Source: UBA1351 sp963677625
GTDB lineage: Bacteria > Bacillota > Clostridia > Lachnospirales > Vallitaleaceae
Assembly (NCBI GenBank): GCA_963677625.2
Contig: CAXXSW010000007.1
Coordinates: 310,001 to 374,000 of the forward strand
DNA length: 64,000 bases
Direction of reading: 5' to 3'
Shown piece by piece: positions 16,532-24,775 of this stretch. The translations under genes and the position numbers were made by a program. The notes below the pieces were generated by a model. It did no database searches and was not told the DNA's origin. It worked only from the letters and a program-made list of their open reading frames with translations. Numbering within the stretch: position 1 is the stretch's first letter; each line of letters begins with the position of its first letter.

Positions 16532-18007
16532 TTATTCTCCTGAAGCCAGTTCAAGAATATAATCCTGGCTAAACTGGTCACATTGAACTTCACCTGTCAT
16601 TTTACCTTCAGATAATACAATAATACGATCTGACATACCTAATAGTTCTTCCATATCTGAGCTAATCATAACAATCGCTTTTCCTTCATTGGCCAGTTCG
16701 TTCATCAACTCATAAATTTCCTGTTTGGCTCCGACATCAATCCCCCTTGTCGGCTCGTCAAAAATCAAAATATTGGATTGGGTAGCAAGAACTTTCGCTA
16801 AAACCACCTTCTGTTGATTCCCACCAGATAAATTCACCACTTTTTGGTCTTTGTAAGGGGTTTTAATCATAAGTTCTTTTATATAACGAACAGCCTCTTG
16901 ATCCATAGCTTCAAAATCGATTAGACCTCTTTTTGCCATCTTCTTTACAATAGAGATGGAAATATTCCAATCAATACCTTGTGATAGAAAAACACCGTGG
17001 GCTTTTCTATCCTCTGGAATCAATCCAATACCCAAATTAATAGCATCACTTGGCGACTTAATCTTAACAGGCTTCCCTTCAATAAGAATTTCACCCTTGT
17101 CCATTTTGTCTGCACCAAAAATCATTCTAGCCAATTCAGTACGACCTGCTCCTACTAAACCTGCTAAGCCTACAATTTCACCTTTTCTAACATGAAAGCT
17201 AATATCTTCATCACCAGATCCCCAAACATTCTTAATTTCAAGTGCATTCTCTTCAAAAGAAGCTTTTCTTTGAGGATAAGTTTCTGTTAATTCTCTACCA
17301 ACCATAAGCTTGATGAGATCTTTACGATTAGTCTCTGATGTTCTTAGGGTATCAATATATTTCCCATCACGCATAACACTGACTCGATCAGAAATACTAA
17401 AGATTTCTTCCATCCGATGGGATATATATAAGATAGTGATACCTCTTTCCTTTAGTAATGCGACAATCTTAAAGAGACTCTCTACCTCATTTACCGTCAG
17501 CGGCGCAGTAGGTTCATCCATAACAATGAGTTTAGCTTTTTTGGAAATAGCTTTGGCTATCTCTACCAATTGCTGATGAGCCGTTGTCAATTCACTAACC
17601 TTCTTATCCGGATCCAATTCTATGTTCATCAGCTTGAATATGCTGAGTGCTTTCTCTTTTAGTTTTTTATAACTAACCAATCGTCCTGTTTTTTCTCCAA
17701 AACAGATATTCTCTGCCACACTTAAACCAGGAACTAGGTTGAATTCCTGATAAATAACTTCTACTCCGTGCTCCTTCGAAAGTCTAGGTGACATAGCTGT
17801 ATAACTTTTCCCATCAATTCTAATGCTTCCTTTATCCGGTATCACCGCTCCACTTATGGTGCGAATCAGTGTTGATTTTCCAGCTCCGTTCTCACCAACT
17901 ATGGCATGAACTTCTCCTTTTTCAAAGCTTAGACTCAAATCGTCAATCGCTACCACACCAGGATATGTTTTGGTTATCCCCTCCAGGGATAGGATCTTAT
18001 CTGCCAT
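16532..18007 (-). CDS. Ribose-type ABC transporter ATPase (RbsA-like, two cassettes)
   Basis: Protein of 491 residues with two ATPase cassettes. The first has Walker A GENGAGKST, a divergent signature (LTTAHQQ) and Walker B LIVMDEPT. The second has GLVGAGRTE in place of Walker A, a good signature LSGGNQQKV and Walker B ILIFDEPTRGID. This pattern is normal for the RbsA/XylG/MglA family, so the transporter is expected to be active. It contrasts with the degenerate paralogue at 11651-12997. Second gene of the importer operon. Confidence 0.94.
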   Translation of the reverse strand: MADKILSLEGITKTYPGVVAIDDLSLSFEKGEVHAIVGENGAGKSTLIRTISGAVIPDKGSIRIDGKSYTAMSPRLSKEHGVEVIYQEFNLVPGLSVAENICFGEKTGRLVSYKKLKEKALSIFKLMNIELDPDKKVSELTTAHQQLVEIAKAISKKAKLIVMDEPTAPLTVNEVESLFKIVALLKERGITILYISHRMEEIFSISDRVSVMRDGKYIDTLRTSETNRKDLIKLMVGRELTETYPQRKASFEENALEIKNVWGSGDEDISFHVRKGEIVGLAGLVGAGRTELARMIFGADKMDKGEILIEGKPVKIKSPSDAINLGIGLIPEDRKAHGVFLSQGIDWNISISIVKKMAKRGLIDFEAMDQEAVRYIKELMIKTPYKDQKVVNLSGGNQQKVVLAKVLATQSNILIFDEPTRGIDVGAKQEIYELMNELANEGKAIVMISSDMEELLGMSDRIIVLSEGKMTGEVQCDQFSQDYILELASGE

Positions 18008-18029
18008 ATGCTTACCCTTTCTTAACTAT

Positions 18030-18053
18030 AGGAGGGATTCAAAAATCCCCCCT
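18030..18053 (-). terminator. Intercistronic hairpin after the binding-protein gene
   Basis: A 10-bp stem with one mismatch (AGGAGGGATT with AATCCCCCCT) and a 4-base loop between the binding-protein and ATPase genes, without a T-tract. Hairpins here often stabilise the binding-protein transcript and lower expression of later genes. Confidence 0.5.
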
Positions 18054-18095
18054 CTTTATATTTCTTACCTGCAAAACACCTTCAGAACATTTTTA

Positions 18096-19178
18096 TTAGT
18101 GTAAGAAGTCTATCAAGTTAGATGCATCTATTTCATCAACCTGTGCATAATCTTCTTTTAAATATTCCTCACCATTCATCATGGCTACAGATGTTGCAAA
18201 AATATTATCAAAGGCAACCATAATGTCTCCACCAAGCTGTGCGGTTCCTCTAAAAGCAGATTCATTGGTTTTAGATAACTCAATATTTTGAATAACCTCT
18301 TCTGTGAGTTCAGAACCGAATATACCAAAGTTAGCAATATCATCAAAAACAGAGCCTGGGCTCATAACATATGCATTGGCACCAATTGCCTGGGCACCGT
18401 TATAACAGATGATTAAGTCTGTTTCAGGATTTGTCTGTCCTAGATTCTCAGCTGCCATTTGAGCCTGATCTGTTGAGTTCCCAATTTCAACCACGTTAAC
18501 AATTTTCACTTTCCTGTTTACATCTTCAATTGTTAGAAGACCTTCAGATCGTGCAGCTGCATCTGGGTTTCCACTGTAGGAGAAGATAACTGCATCAACA
18601 CTTCCATCTGCCGCCTCTGGAAAAGTATCATTGACCCATTTTGATGCTAGATTAGCAATCGACTCACCAACTTCAAACTCATCAGAACCCATAAATGCAT
18701 CGTAAGCGCCTGTATTGGTTGTAAAAGCATAAATCTTTACACCTTGGTCCATAGCTCTTTGACATACGTCTGTCAAACTAGAGGACTCGACAGCCATAAC
18801 AATAATTTCATCTGCTCCCATTGTGATGAAGTTTTCGATCTGCTCAATTTGTCTTTGGGCACTACCATCAGCGGAAGCTGCTTCCCATTGATATCCTCCT
18901 GCTACAAACCGGATGCCCAATTGTTCCTGAACAAATGCCATAAAATCATTTTGTGTTGTAGAAATAGATAGACATACCAGTGTATCTTCTGGTGCTTTCA
19001 CCTCTACTGCTTCACTCGTGTCTGTTTCCTGACTTGTACCTTCTTCTTGTTTTGTTTCCCCGTTTGTTTGTACACCTTCCCCTGCATTGTCTGCTGTTTC
19101 AGCTTCATCTTTACCGCAAGCTGCGAAAAGTGAAACCAATATAAGCAACATCAATAATACACTTAAGCTTTTTTTCAT
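18096..19178 (-). CDS. Sugar/glycoside ABC transporter binding lipoprotein (RbsB-like)
   Basis: Lipoprotein of about 360 residues: MKKSLSVLLMLL signal, lipobox LFAAC, an acidic Glu/Thr-rich linker (about 22-55), then a type 1 periplasmic-binding-protein fold. Family segments include MGADEIIVMAVES, FTTNTGAYDAFMG and DLIICYNGAQAIGANAY. I start at the ATG at 19178, preceded by AAGGAGGA; the frame extends ten codons further but without a ribosome site. First gene of the importer operon, with a GACAC element 67-95 bases upstream. It presumably captures the substrate of the nearby deglycosidases at the outer membrane face of the cell. Confidence 0.9.
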   Translation of the reverse strand: MKKSLSVLLMLLILVSLFAACGKDEAETADNAGEGVQTNGETKQEEGTSQETDTSEAVEVKAPEDTLVCLSISTTQNDFMAFVQEQLGIRFVAGGYQWEAASADGSAQRQIEQIENFITMGADEIIVMAVESSSLTDVCQRAMDQGVKIYAFTTNTGAYDAFMGSDEFEVGESIANLASKWVNDTFPEAADGSVDAVIFSYSGNPDAAARSEGLLTIEDVNRKVKIVNVVEIGNSTDQAQMAAENLGQTNPETDLIICYNGAQAIGANAYVMSPGSVFDDIANFGIFGSELTEEVIQNIELSKTNESAFRGTAQLGGDIMVAFDNIFATSVAMMNGEEYLKEDYAQVDEIDASNLIDFLH

Positions 19179-19244
19179 TTGTAAAATCCTCCTTCGTTGA
19201 TAAGCCAATTATATTCCTTCCACAACTGGATACCAATGGGACAA

Positions 19245-19273
19245 CCTTTCGAAAAGGTGTCATATCTTTCGAT
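19245..19273 (-). promoter_or_regulatory. Putative operator, copy 2 of the GACAC element
   Basis: On the minus strand ATCGAAAGATATGACACC is followed by TTTTCGAAAGG. It aligns with the element at 7067-7093 over its whole length with one 2-base gap and about 21 identical positions. It lies upstream of the importer operon. Confidence 0.5.
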
Positions 19274-19347
19274 TACACATATACCTACGGATTGTTCCGC
19301 CCCATGGATGAAATCTCTATATCTAAAACTTTCTCAATATACCGAAA

Positions 19348-19375
19348 GAGTCGGACATCCTATGCTGGCCGACTC
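19348..19375 (-). terminator. Hairpin after the second deglycosidase beta subunit
   Basis: A 7-bp GC-rich stem (GAGTCGG with CCGACTC, extendable by two A:T pairs) with a 14-base loop, 54 bases past the stop at 19429. The tail is only moderately T-rich. It likely separates the deglycosidase pair from the importer operon. Confidence 0.45.
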
Positions 19376-19428
19376 CTTAGTTTCACTTTTCCAAATCAAA
19401 ACTTTTTCGTAAAGTTCTGAGATTCCTA

Positions 19429-19818
19429 CTAAATAAGAACCTTTCTTGCTTTAGTACCCACCAATGGTACGGGAATATATGCTGTTCGAATGCCAGTTGT
19501 CAGGGTCACCTCATGTTGACCTGAGGAAAGACCACCTTCTTTTAACACACGTACAATCGCTTCTTCACCATATTCCCACTTATAGCTGGTAAGGGTTGTC
19601 AGCTCATTAATAGTAAAGAACTCCTTACCATCAGGGCTAAATCTGATGTCGTCCTGGCTGACTTCTTTTCCATCTACACTAACCTGAACACAGTGAATCA
19701 TTGAACAGGGGACGCCTCTGTAATAAGTAATTCTAGTTTTCATTTCAAAGCCTCTAACCTGGCCATCTTCTTCAAAATTTCTACATGACCCTTCAGAAAA
19801 TACATAATTATCAAACAT
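19429..19818 (-). CDS. C-glycoside deglycosidase beta subunit-like protein, second copy
   Basis: Protein of 129 residues sharing the beta-subunit pattern with 3209-3658: TYYRGVPCS, VSVDGKEV, then LKEGGLSSGQHEVTL and AYIPVP near the C-terminus. It is about 20 residues shorter, missing the extended C-terminal tail of the other copy. GGAGGAG precedes the ATG. It follows its presumed alpha partner by 11 bases, the reverse gene order of the first pair, so the two sets probably did not arise by a recent tandem duplication. Confidence 0.74.
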   Translation of the reverse strand: MFDNYVFSEGSCRNFEEDGQVRGFEMKTRITYYRGVPCSMIHCVQVSVDGKEVSQDDIRFSPDGKEFFTINELTTLTSYKWEYGEEAIVRVLKEGGLSSGQHEVTLTTGIRTAYIPVPLVGTKARKVLI

Positions 19819-19829
19819 AATTTCTCCTC

Positions 19830-20852
19830 CTAATGCCCCAAGAGCTTTTTCAACAGTTGCTGATGCCTGATGATCTGGTCTTTTTCAGTAATCTCTTCAC
19901 CTTCCAAAGCGAAACGGTTGCCTTCATATTCAGTTGAAATATATCCATCGTAGCCCTTTTCATCCAAATAGGAAACCAGGTCATCAAAAGGAATAGAATA
20001 TTCTACACCTTCATCTGTCATTTCAAAAATTTTACCGTGAATATGTTTAACATAGGACATGTGCTCATCAAGAATAGTAAATGGACTTGCTTCATAGCCT
20101 CCTGCAAAAATTCCATACAAAACATCCGCTTCTGACCTTACCAGTTGAGCCATAGCCTTAGGGAGATGGGTTTTTTCGTCCATTTCTCCATTTTTTTCCG
20201 CCTGCTCATAGAACTGTCTTGGATCACTACCGGAAGCGAAAATATCATCGATATAAGCAATGATTTCCTCATTCGTTCCCTGTTCTCTAAAGAAGGCTGT
20301 GGAAACACGAGGATGTCTTCTACAAAAAATACCAGTGTCCACGGTCAAACCAAGATATTTAGAACCTGTTTCCCTAATAATATCTACAAAACCACTGGTC
20401 ATAGGATTGTCAAAGCTCATACCCGCATGCACCTCAAGGGTTAGTAGCACATCATATTTTTCTGCTGATGGTAATGCCGGCTTAATGATTTCCAATGGTG
20501 TCTCAGAAACCATCCGTACCATTTTAAAGCCTAAGCGGTTGGCCAGTTTAATTTCATCTATAAGGAGTTTCGTCGATTCTTTAGTTGTCAATGTCCGGTT
20601 GGCATATAAACCCGTATTAATGAAAATATCGTTACATACTAAGGTTGGCTGATATTTCTCTACAAGTTGATCCCACTTAGCCAAGATCTTATCAGATGGA
20701 TGTGGTGCTCCTTTAATCATCTGATCACTAATAAGCTCCATTCCTGCTCCCTGTTCATTTAAAAATTTGAATATATCCTCAAGATCCATATAGCCTCTTG
20801 CATATTGATCCTGAAGAGAGTACATACTGATTGCTCTTTTTATTTGACTCAT
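19830..20852 (-). CDS. C-glycoside deglycosidase alpha subunit-like TIM barrel, second copy
   Basis: Protein of about 340 residues. Metal ligands appear at E140 (LTLEVHAG), D172 (LTVDTGIF), H270 or H272 (KHIHGKI) and E308 (STEYEGN), spaced like those of 2236-3207. The HIHGK and EYEG motifs are the family signature. Compared with the first copy it has an insertion between about 175 and 235 that could shape the pocket. I start at the ATG at 20852, with AAAGGAG upstream, rather than five codons earlier. It is the first gene of a two-gene unit with the beta subunit. Alternative: an enzyme for O-glycosides or another keto-sugar reaction. Confidence 0.74.
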   Translation of the reverse strand: MSQIKRAISMYSLQDQYARGYMDLEDIFKFLNEQGAGMELISDQMIKGAPHPSDKILAKWDQLVEKYQPTLVCNDIFINTGLYANRTLTTKESTKLLIDEIKLANRLGFKMVRMVSETPLEIIKPALPSAEKYDVLLTLEVHAGMSFDNPMTSGFVDIIRETGSKYLGLTVDTGIFCRRHPRVSTAFFREQGTNEEIIAYIDDIFASGSDPRQFYEQAEKNGEMDEKTHLPKAMAQLVRSEADVLYGIFAGGYEASPFTILDEHMSYVKHIHGKIFEMTDEGVEYSIPFDDLVSYLDEKGYDGYISTEYEGNRFALEGEEITEKDQIIRHQQLLKKLLGH

Positions 20853-20944
20853 AATAACTCCTTTCATAATAAACTAACTATATCATCTACAACCTATATC
20901 TCTAGTATATAATCTTCTCCCGTCCATCTCTGCCTTGAATTTTA

Positions 20945-20990
20945 TCAAAAAAAGCTCATTTTTATCATATAAAGTGATAAAAATGAGCTT
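20945..20990 (-). terminator. Strong rho-independent terminator after the LplC gene
   Basis: A perfect 16-bp stem (20952-20967 with 20975-20990, 7-base loop) is followed on the minus strand by seven T residues. It closes the kinase-to-permease operon that begins at 28231. Confidence 0.93.
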
Positions 20991-21044
20991 CTAAGTTATT
21001 TAAGAACAAAAATTGTTTTTGTTTTTTGCTTTGAGGGATACTTC

Positions 21045-21938
21045 TTATCCCTTGACACCACCAAGTACAATTCCTTTTACAAAGTATTTCTGTAGGAATG
21101 GGTATACGGCAATAATTGGTAGGGATCCTAAGAATATTTGAGATGCCCTCAGTGTCCTGTCTGATATGGTCGCCAATTCTGCGATTTCTTCTCTTGAAAG
21201 CATACTGTAAGATCGCTGGACGATAATGGTTTGAATATAACTTTGCAATGGATAGTTTTCAGGATTATTCATGTATAGTAATCCATCAAACCAGCTATTC
21301 CAATGATAGACTAAAGCGAATAGTAATAAGGTCGCCAATGCAGGCTTAGATAATGGTACATAGATTTTCCACAGCGTTGTAAAATGTCCTGCACCGTCAA
21401 TAAAAGCGGCTTCTGATAACTCTTCCGGAATTTCTCGAAAGAAATTCAACAAAAGGATAACACTAAAGACCGGAACCGCTGTAGGAAGAATCAGGGAAAA
21501 CATATTATCAAGTAATCCCAAATCTTTCACAACCATATAGGTGGGTATAAGTCCTCCGTTGAAGAGCATGGTAATAAAAAACACCCAAACATAAACAGTT
21601 CTATACTTAAATGCACTGTTCTTCATTGATAAAGGATATGCCACTAAGATGATTAGTAGCATATTAAGTGCACCACCAATTACAATTCGCTTAACCGAAG
21701 TCCACATTGATTGCCAAAAGGCTATACGTTTTGCAACATATTCATAAGAGTTTAATGAAAAGTCTTTGGGCCATAAAGTGACTTGTCCTGTTGCAGCTGC
21801 CGTACTAGAACTAAATGATACTGCCATAATATGTATCAATGGTACCAGACATACCGCAGCTAACAAAACAAGGATGGTTATGTTTACCGTGTTGAATAAT
21901 TCTCTTTTCTTTCTTCTTTTTTTTATCATCTGATTCAC
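21045..21938 (-). CDS. Oligosaccharide ABC transporter permease (LplC/YtcP-like)
   Basis: Permease of about 298 residues with six membrane segments, of the carbohydrate uptake 1 family. The inner-membrane EAA loop is visible as EAAFIDGAGHFTTLWKIYVPLSKP, and the C-terminus FVKGIVLGGVKG is typical of this subfamily. I prefer the GTG at 21938, which has GAGG seven bases upstream; the ATG at 21929 is three codons later. Pairs with the LplB gene directly upstream. No ATPase is encoded nearby, as usual for systems sharing an MsmK-type ATPase. Confidence 0.9.
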   Translation of the reverse strand: MNQMIKKRRKKRELFNTVNITILVLLAAVCLVPLIHIMAVSFSSSTAAATGQVTLWPKDFSLNSYEYVAKRIAFWQSMWTSVKRIVIGGALNMLLIILVAYPLSMKNSAFKYRTVYVWVFFITMLFNGGLIPTYMVVKDLGLLDNMFSLILPTAVPVFSVILLLNFFREIPEELSEAAFIDGAGHFTTLWKIYVPLSKPALATLLLFALVYHWNSWFDGLLYMNNPENYPLQSYIQTIIVQRSYSMLSREEIAELATISDRTLRASQIFLGSLPIIAVYPFLQKYFVKGIVLGGVKG

Positions 21939-21951
21939 CCCATCACCTCTT

Positions 21952-22854
21952 TCAAAAAAGTCTGTAATTTGCAAAACGACGGGCAAAATAATAGGATGAC
22001 GAAATCAAAACAAATGCCACTACCGACTTAAACAAACCAACTGCTGTCGCCACACCATACTGTGCGTCTAACAATCCAATCCTGTATACAAACGTATCAA
22101 TAATATCTCCACTTTCATATACTGGGGGACTATACATATTAAAAATCTGGTCAAAGCCTGCATTTAACACATTTCCCATACTGAGTACCATAAGTAATAC
22201 AATGACAACTCTCATTCCCGGTAATGTCACATGCCAAATTTGCTTCCAACGATTGGCACCATCAATCTGGGCTGCTTCATATAAATTCATATCAATCCCC
22301 ATGATTGCCGCCAAAAATATAATCGTTCCATACCCGAACTCTTTCCATGTTTCTGTCGTAATCATGACGCTAGGAAACCAATCATTACTACCAAGAAAGA
22401 ATATAGGCTCAAATCCAAAAAATTGTACAATACTATTAACAATACCTCCAGATGGAGACAACATATCTATAAAAATACCACCAAGGACTACCCATGAAAG
22501 AAAGTGAGGTAGATAGATAGCTGTCTGAATCCATTTTTTCAGACCATTAGAACGAACTTCATTAATCATAATTGAAACCACAATCGGAATTAACAAGCCT
22601 AGAATGATCTTCATAACTGCAATAAATATTGTATTCCATACAACATGATAGAAATTAGGTAGGTCCATGACATACTTGAAATTATCAAAGCCTATCCATT
22701 TTTGAGCTCCAAACAGCCCTTTTGCAGGAATGAACTTTTGAAAGGCAATTATAATCCCCATCATCGGCACATAATTAAATATAATAATTATGATTAAACC
22801 TGGAAGAATCATAAGATGTAGTGGTAGTTCACGCTTAAATCTTTTACTTATCAT
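21952..22854 (-). CDS. Oligosaccharide ABC transporter permease (LplB/YteP-like)
   Basis: Permease of 300 residues with six predicted spans. The EAA loop reads EAAQIDGANRWKQIWHVTLPGM. The N-terminus LPLHLMILPGLIIIIIFNYVPMMG is typical of LplB. AGGAG lies before the ATG. It sits between the binding protein and LplC genes. Substrate is probably an oligosaccharide or polysaccharide fragment, possibly a glycoside used by the deglycosidases downstream, although the terminator at 20945-20990 separates the units. Confidence 0.91.
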   Translation of the reverse strand: MISKRFKRELPLHLMILPGLIIIIIFNYVPMMGIIIAFQKFIPAKGLFGAQKWIGFDNFKYVMDLPNFYHVVWNTIFIAVMKIILGLLIPIVVSIMINEVRSNGLKKWIQTAIYLPHFLSWVVLGGIFIDMLSPSGGIVNSIVQFFGFEPIFFLGSNDWFPSVMITTETWKEFGYGTIIFLAAIMGIDMNLYEAAQIDGANRWKQIWHVTLPGMRVVIVLLMVLSMGNVLNAGFDQIFNMYSPPVYESGDIIDTFVYRIGLLDAQYGVATAVGLFKSVVAFVLISSSYYFARRFANYRLF

Positions 22855-22877
22855 TTATCCACTCCTATTAAACCTTA

Positions 22878-24626
22878 CTATTGTAGTGAACTATACCATT
22901 CGTTTACTTCTTCTGTAATCTTTTCACCGCCAAGATTGTACCAGTTCTCAACAAATTCATCATATGCATCTATTGATGATTCACCCATGATAATCTTAAC
23001 GAAGGTTTCTACTTCCATTTTTTCAAGTGTGCTTAATTTTTCTACCATTGTTTCTGTTGGTGCTCCTACAAATTTCTCTCTCAATAATTGGTCATTTTGA
23101 ATATAGTCATCCAAGATGCCAAAGACACCTTCAACACCATAAATCTTATCCCATCCCCATTGAGATGTATCTCCTGCCAAAAAGGCTTCGATATTTCCTT
23201 GAATAACTTTTGGCTCACCTTCAAGGCTAGTCATATCTCCTGATTGTCTAGCATTTTCTATAGCCATAAATGCATCGTAGTTCTTAAGTGGAGGATAAGG
23301 TGTAACTGGTGAAAACTTCCAAACACCAACACCGCCATTTTCTACAGGCATATAGTATTTATTGAAATCATTGCTTTCGCCCCAGTTCAACTCAAGATGT
23401 AGGTTAAACATTTTTATTAAGGCTTCTGGATGTTCAAAATCCTTACGTACAGCAAAGTATCTAGCGGAACCAAATGTTAAGGGCACCATACACTTCTCGC
23501 CATCTTTTGCAACGATGGAGTAACCGGTCCAATCTGCATTAGGATCATTATTATAATTGCTAATGAGTGGCCACATAGGATTCCATTGTTGACCATAATC
23601 AACACCGTATTTCCCTGCTACAACGTATTCAGAAACTTTACCACCATCTTTGATACCGAATTCTTGGTCAATCTGACCTTTTTGGTACATATCTGCAAGA
23701 ACCTTTAAGGTTTCTTTTACTTCAGGTAATACACTTCCGTAAACAAGCTTTCCGTCTCCATCTTCAATCCACATATTAGGATATGCTCCATAGCCTGCAA
23801 AAAAGCCTTCAAGACCCATTGCGCCACTATATAAATCTTTGGTAATTGGCAAGCCATATGTATCGTCAACACCATTTCCATCTGGATCATCATTGGTAAA
23901 TGCATCAATGATAACTAGTAATTCTTCCATTGTCTTTGGTGGCTCTAAGCCAAGATTATCAAGCCAGTCATTTCGAATCCACAAGTACTGCGCAGATTCT
24001 ACCATTGAAATCATGTCAGGCATAGCCATCATTTTTCCATTGAATGTTGCTGAATCAATAAGGCCATTACCCTCTTGATAATATACCTTTTTAGTCAGAT
24101 CTGAGGCATATTCCTCAAAATAAGGTGTCATATCCATAATCATATCAGAATCAGCCAATTGCTTAAGTTGTGATGCATTAACCAGAGATACATCAGGTAG
24201 GTCTCCAGATGCTAATGTTACATTTAATTTCTGTACAAATGCGTCTGAATTCTCATTACCTTTAACTATCCAATCATAGGAAACATTGATTCCGAGTTCC
24301 TCTTTGTAAGCAGTAATCCATCGGTTATCTTCAACAACCTCTCCTGGAGTCTTAGGCAAAACGTTACTAGCCAAATCATCATCAATCCCTCTGACAAAAC
24401 TAATATCAATTGGCTCAATATACTTGCCATTTTCATCAACATTAGAAGTATCAACCACTATTTCTGTCTCTGAATCTTTTGTTTCATTAGCTGTTTCATT
24501 AGTTGTCTGATCACTATTTGATTTTTCCTCATTCGAGGATGCTTTACCGCAACCGCTCATCATAGCTATCATCATTGTTACAAGTAAAACTAAACTCATC
24601 GCCTTGTAAATCTTCTTGATTCTCAT
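22878..24626 (-). CDS. Oligosaccharide-binding lipoprotein (LplA-like)
   Basis: Protein of 582 residues with a lipoprotein signal (lipobox MSGC near residue 26) and an acidic Ser/Thr/Glu linker, then a type 2 solute-binding fold of the large clostridial family. Conserved-looking segments include LPDVSLVNASQL, WIRNDWLDNLGLEPPKTMEEL and a calcium-like loop DDPDGNGVDDTYG. GGGAGG precedes the ATG. It is followed by LplB and LplC and preceded by a two-component pair, so it is probably induced by its own substrate. Confidence 0.9.
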   Translation of the reverse strand: MRIKKIYKAMSLVLLVTMMIAMMSGCGKASSNEEKSNSDQTTNETANETKDSETEIVVDTSNVDENGKYIEPIDISFVRGIDDDLASNVLPKTPGEVVEDNRWITAYKEELGINVSYDWIVKGNENSDAFVQKLNVTLASGDLPDVSLVNASQLKQLADSDMIMDMTPYFEEYASDLTKKVYYQEGNGLIDSATFNGKMMAMPDMISMVESAQYLWIRNDWLDNLGLEPPKTMEELLVIIDAFTNDDPDGNGVDDTYGLPITKDLYSGAMGLEGFFAGYGAYPNMWIEDGDGKLVYGSVLPEVKETLKVLADMYQKGQIDQEFGIKDGGKVSEYVVAGKYGVDYGQQWNPMWPLISNYNNDPNADWTGYSIVAKDGEKCMVPLTFGSARYFAVRKDFEHPEALIKMFNLHLELNWGESNDFNKYYMPVENGGVGVWKFSPVTPYPPLKNYDAFMAIENARQSGDMTSLEGEPKVIQGNIEAFLAGDTSQWGWDKIYGVEGVFGILDDYIQNDQLLREKFVGAPTETMVEKLSTLEKMEVETFVKIIMGESSIDAYDEFVENWYNLGGEKITEEVNEWYSSLQ

Positions 24627-24775
24627 ATAAAACCTCCCAAATAAATAATATATGTTTACTCTAGAATTATATGACGCCCCTATACGTAATACTATTAACT
24701 TGTTTTTACATCCAATTCAGTATTTTACCCCTTAAAAAAACCTTCTCTAGTATCTGTTTACTATTCTTTACATCA

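Noticed and set aside
20260..20652. Forward open frame of 130 codons inside the second deglycosidase alpha gene
   Set aside because: Antisense shadow with no ribosome site.
24627..24775. Promoter for the LplA-like gene at 24626
   Set aside because: A TATAAT is present, but I could not find a matching -35 or regulator repeats, so it is not listed as a feature.
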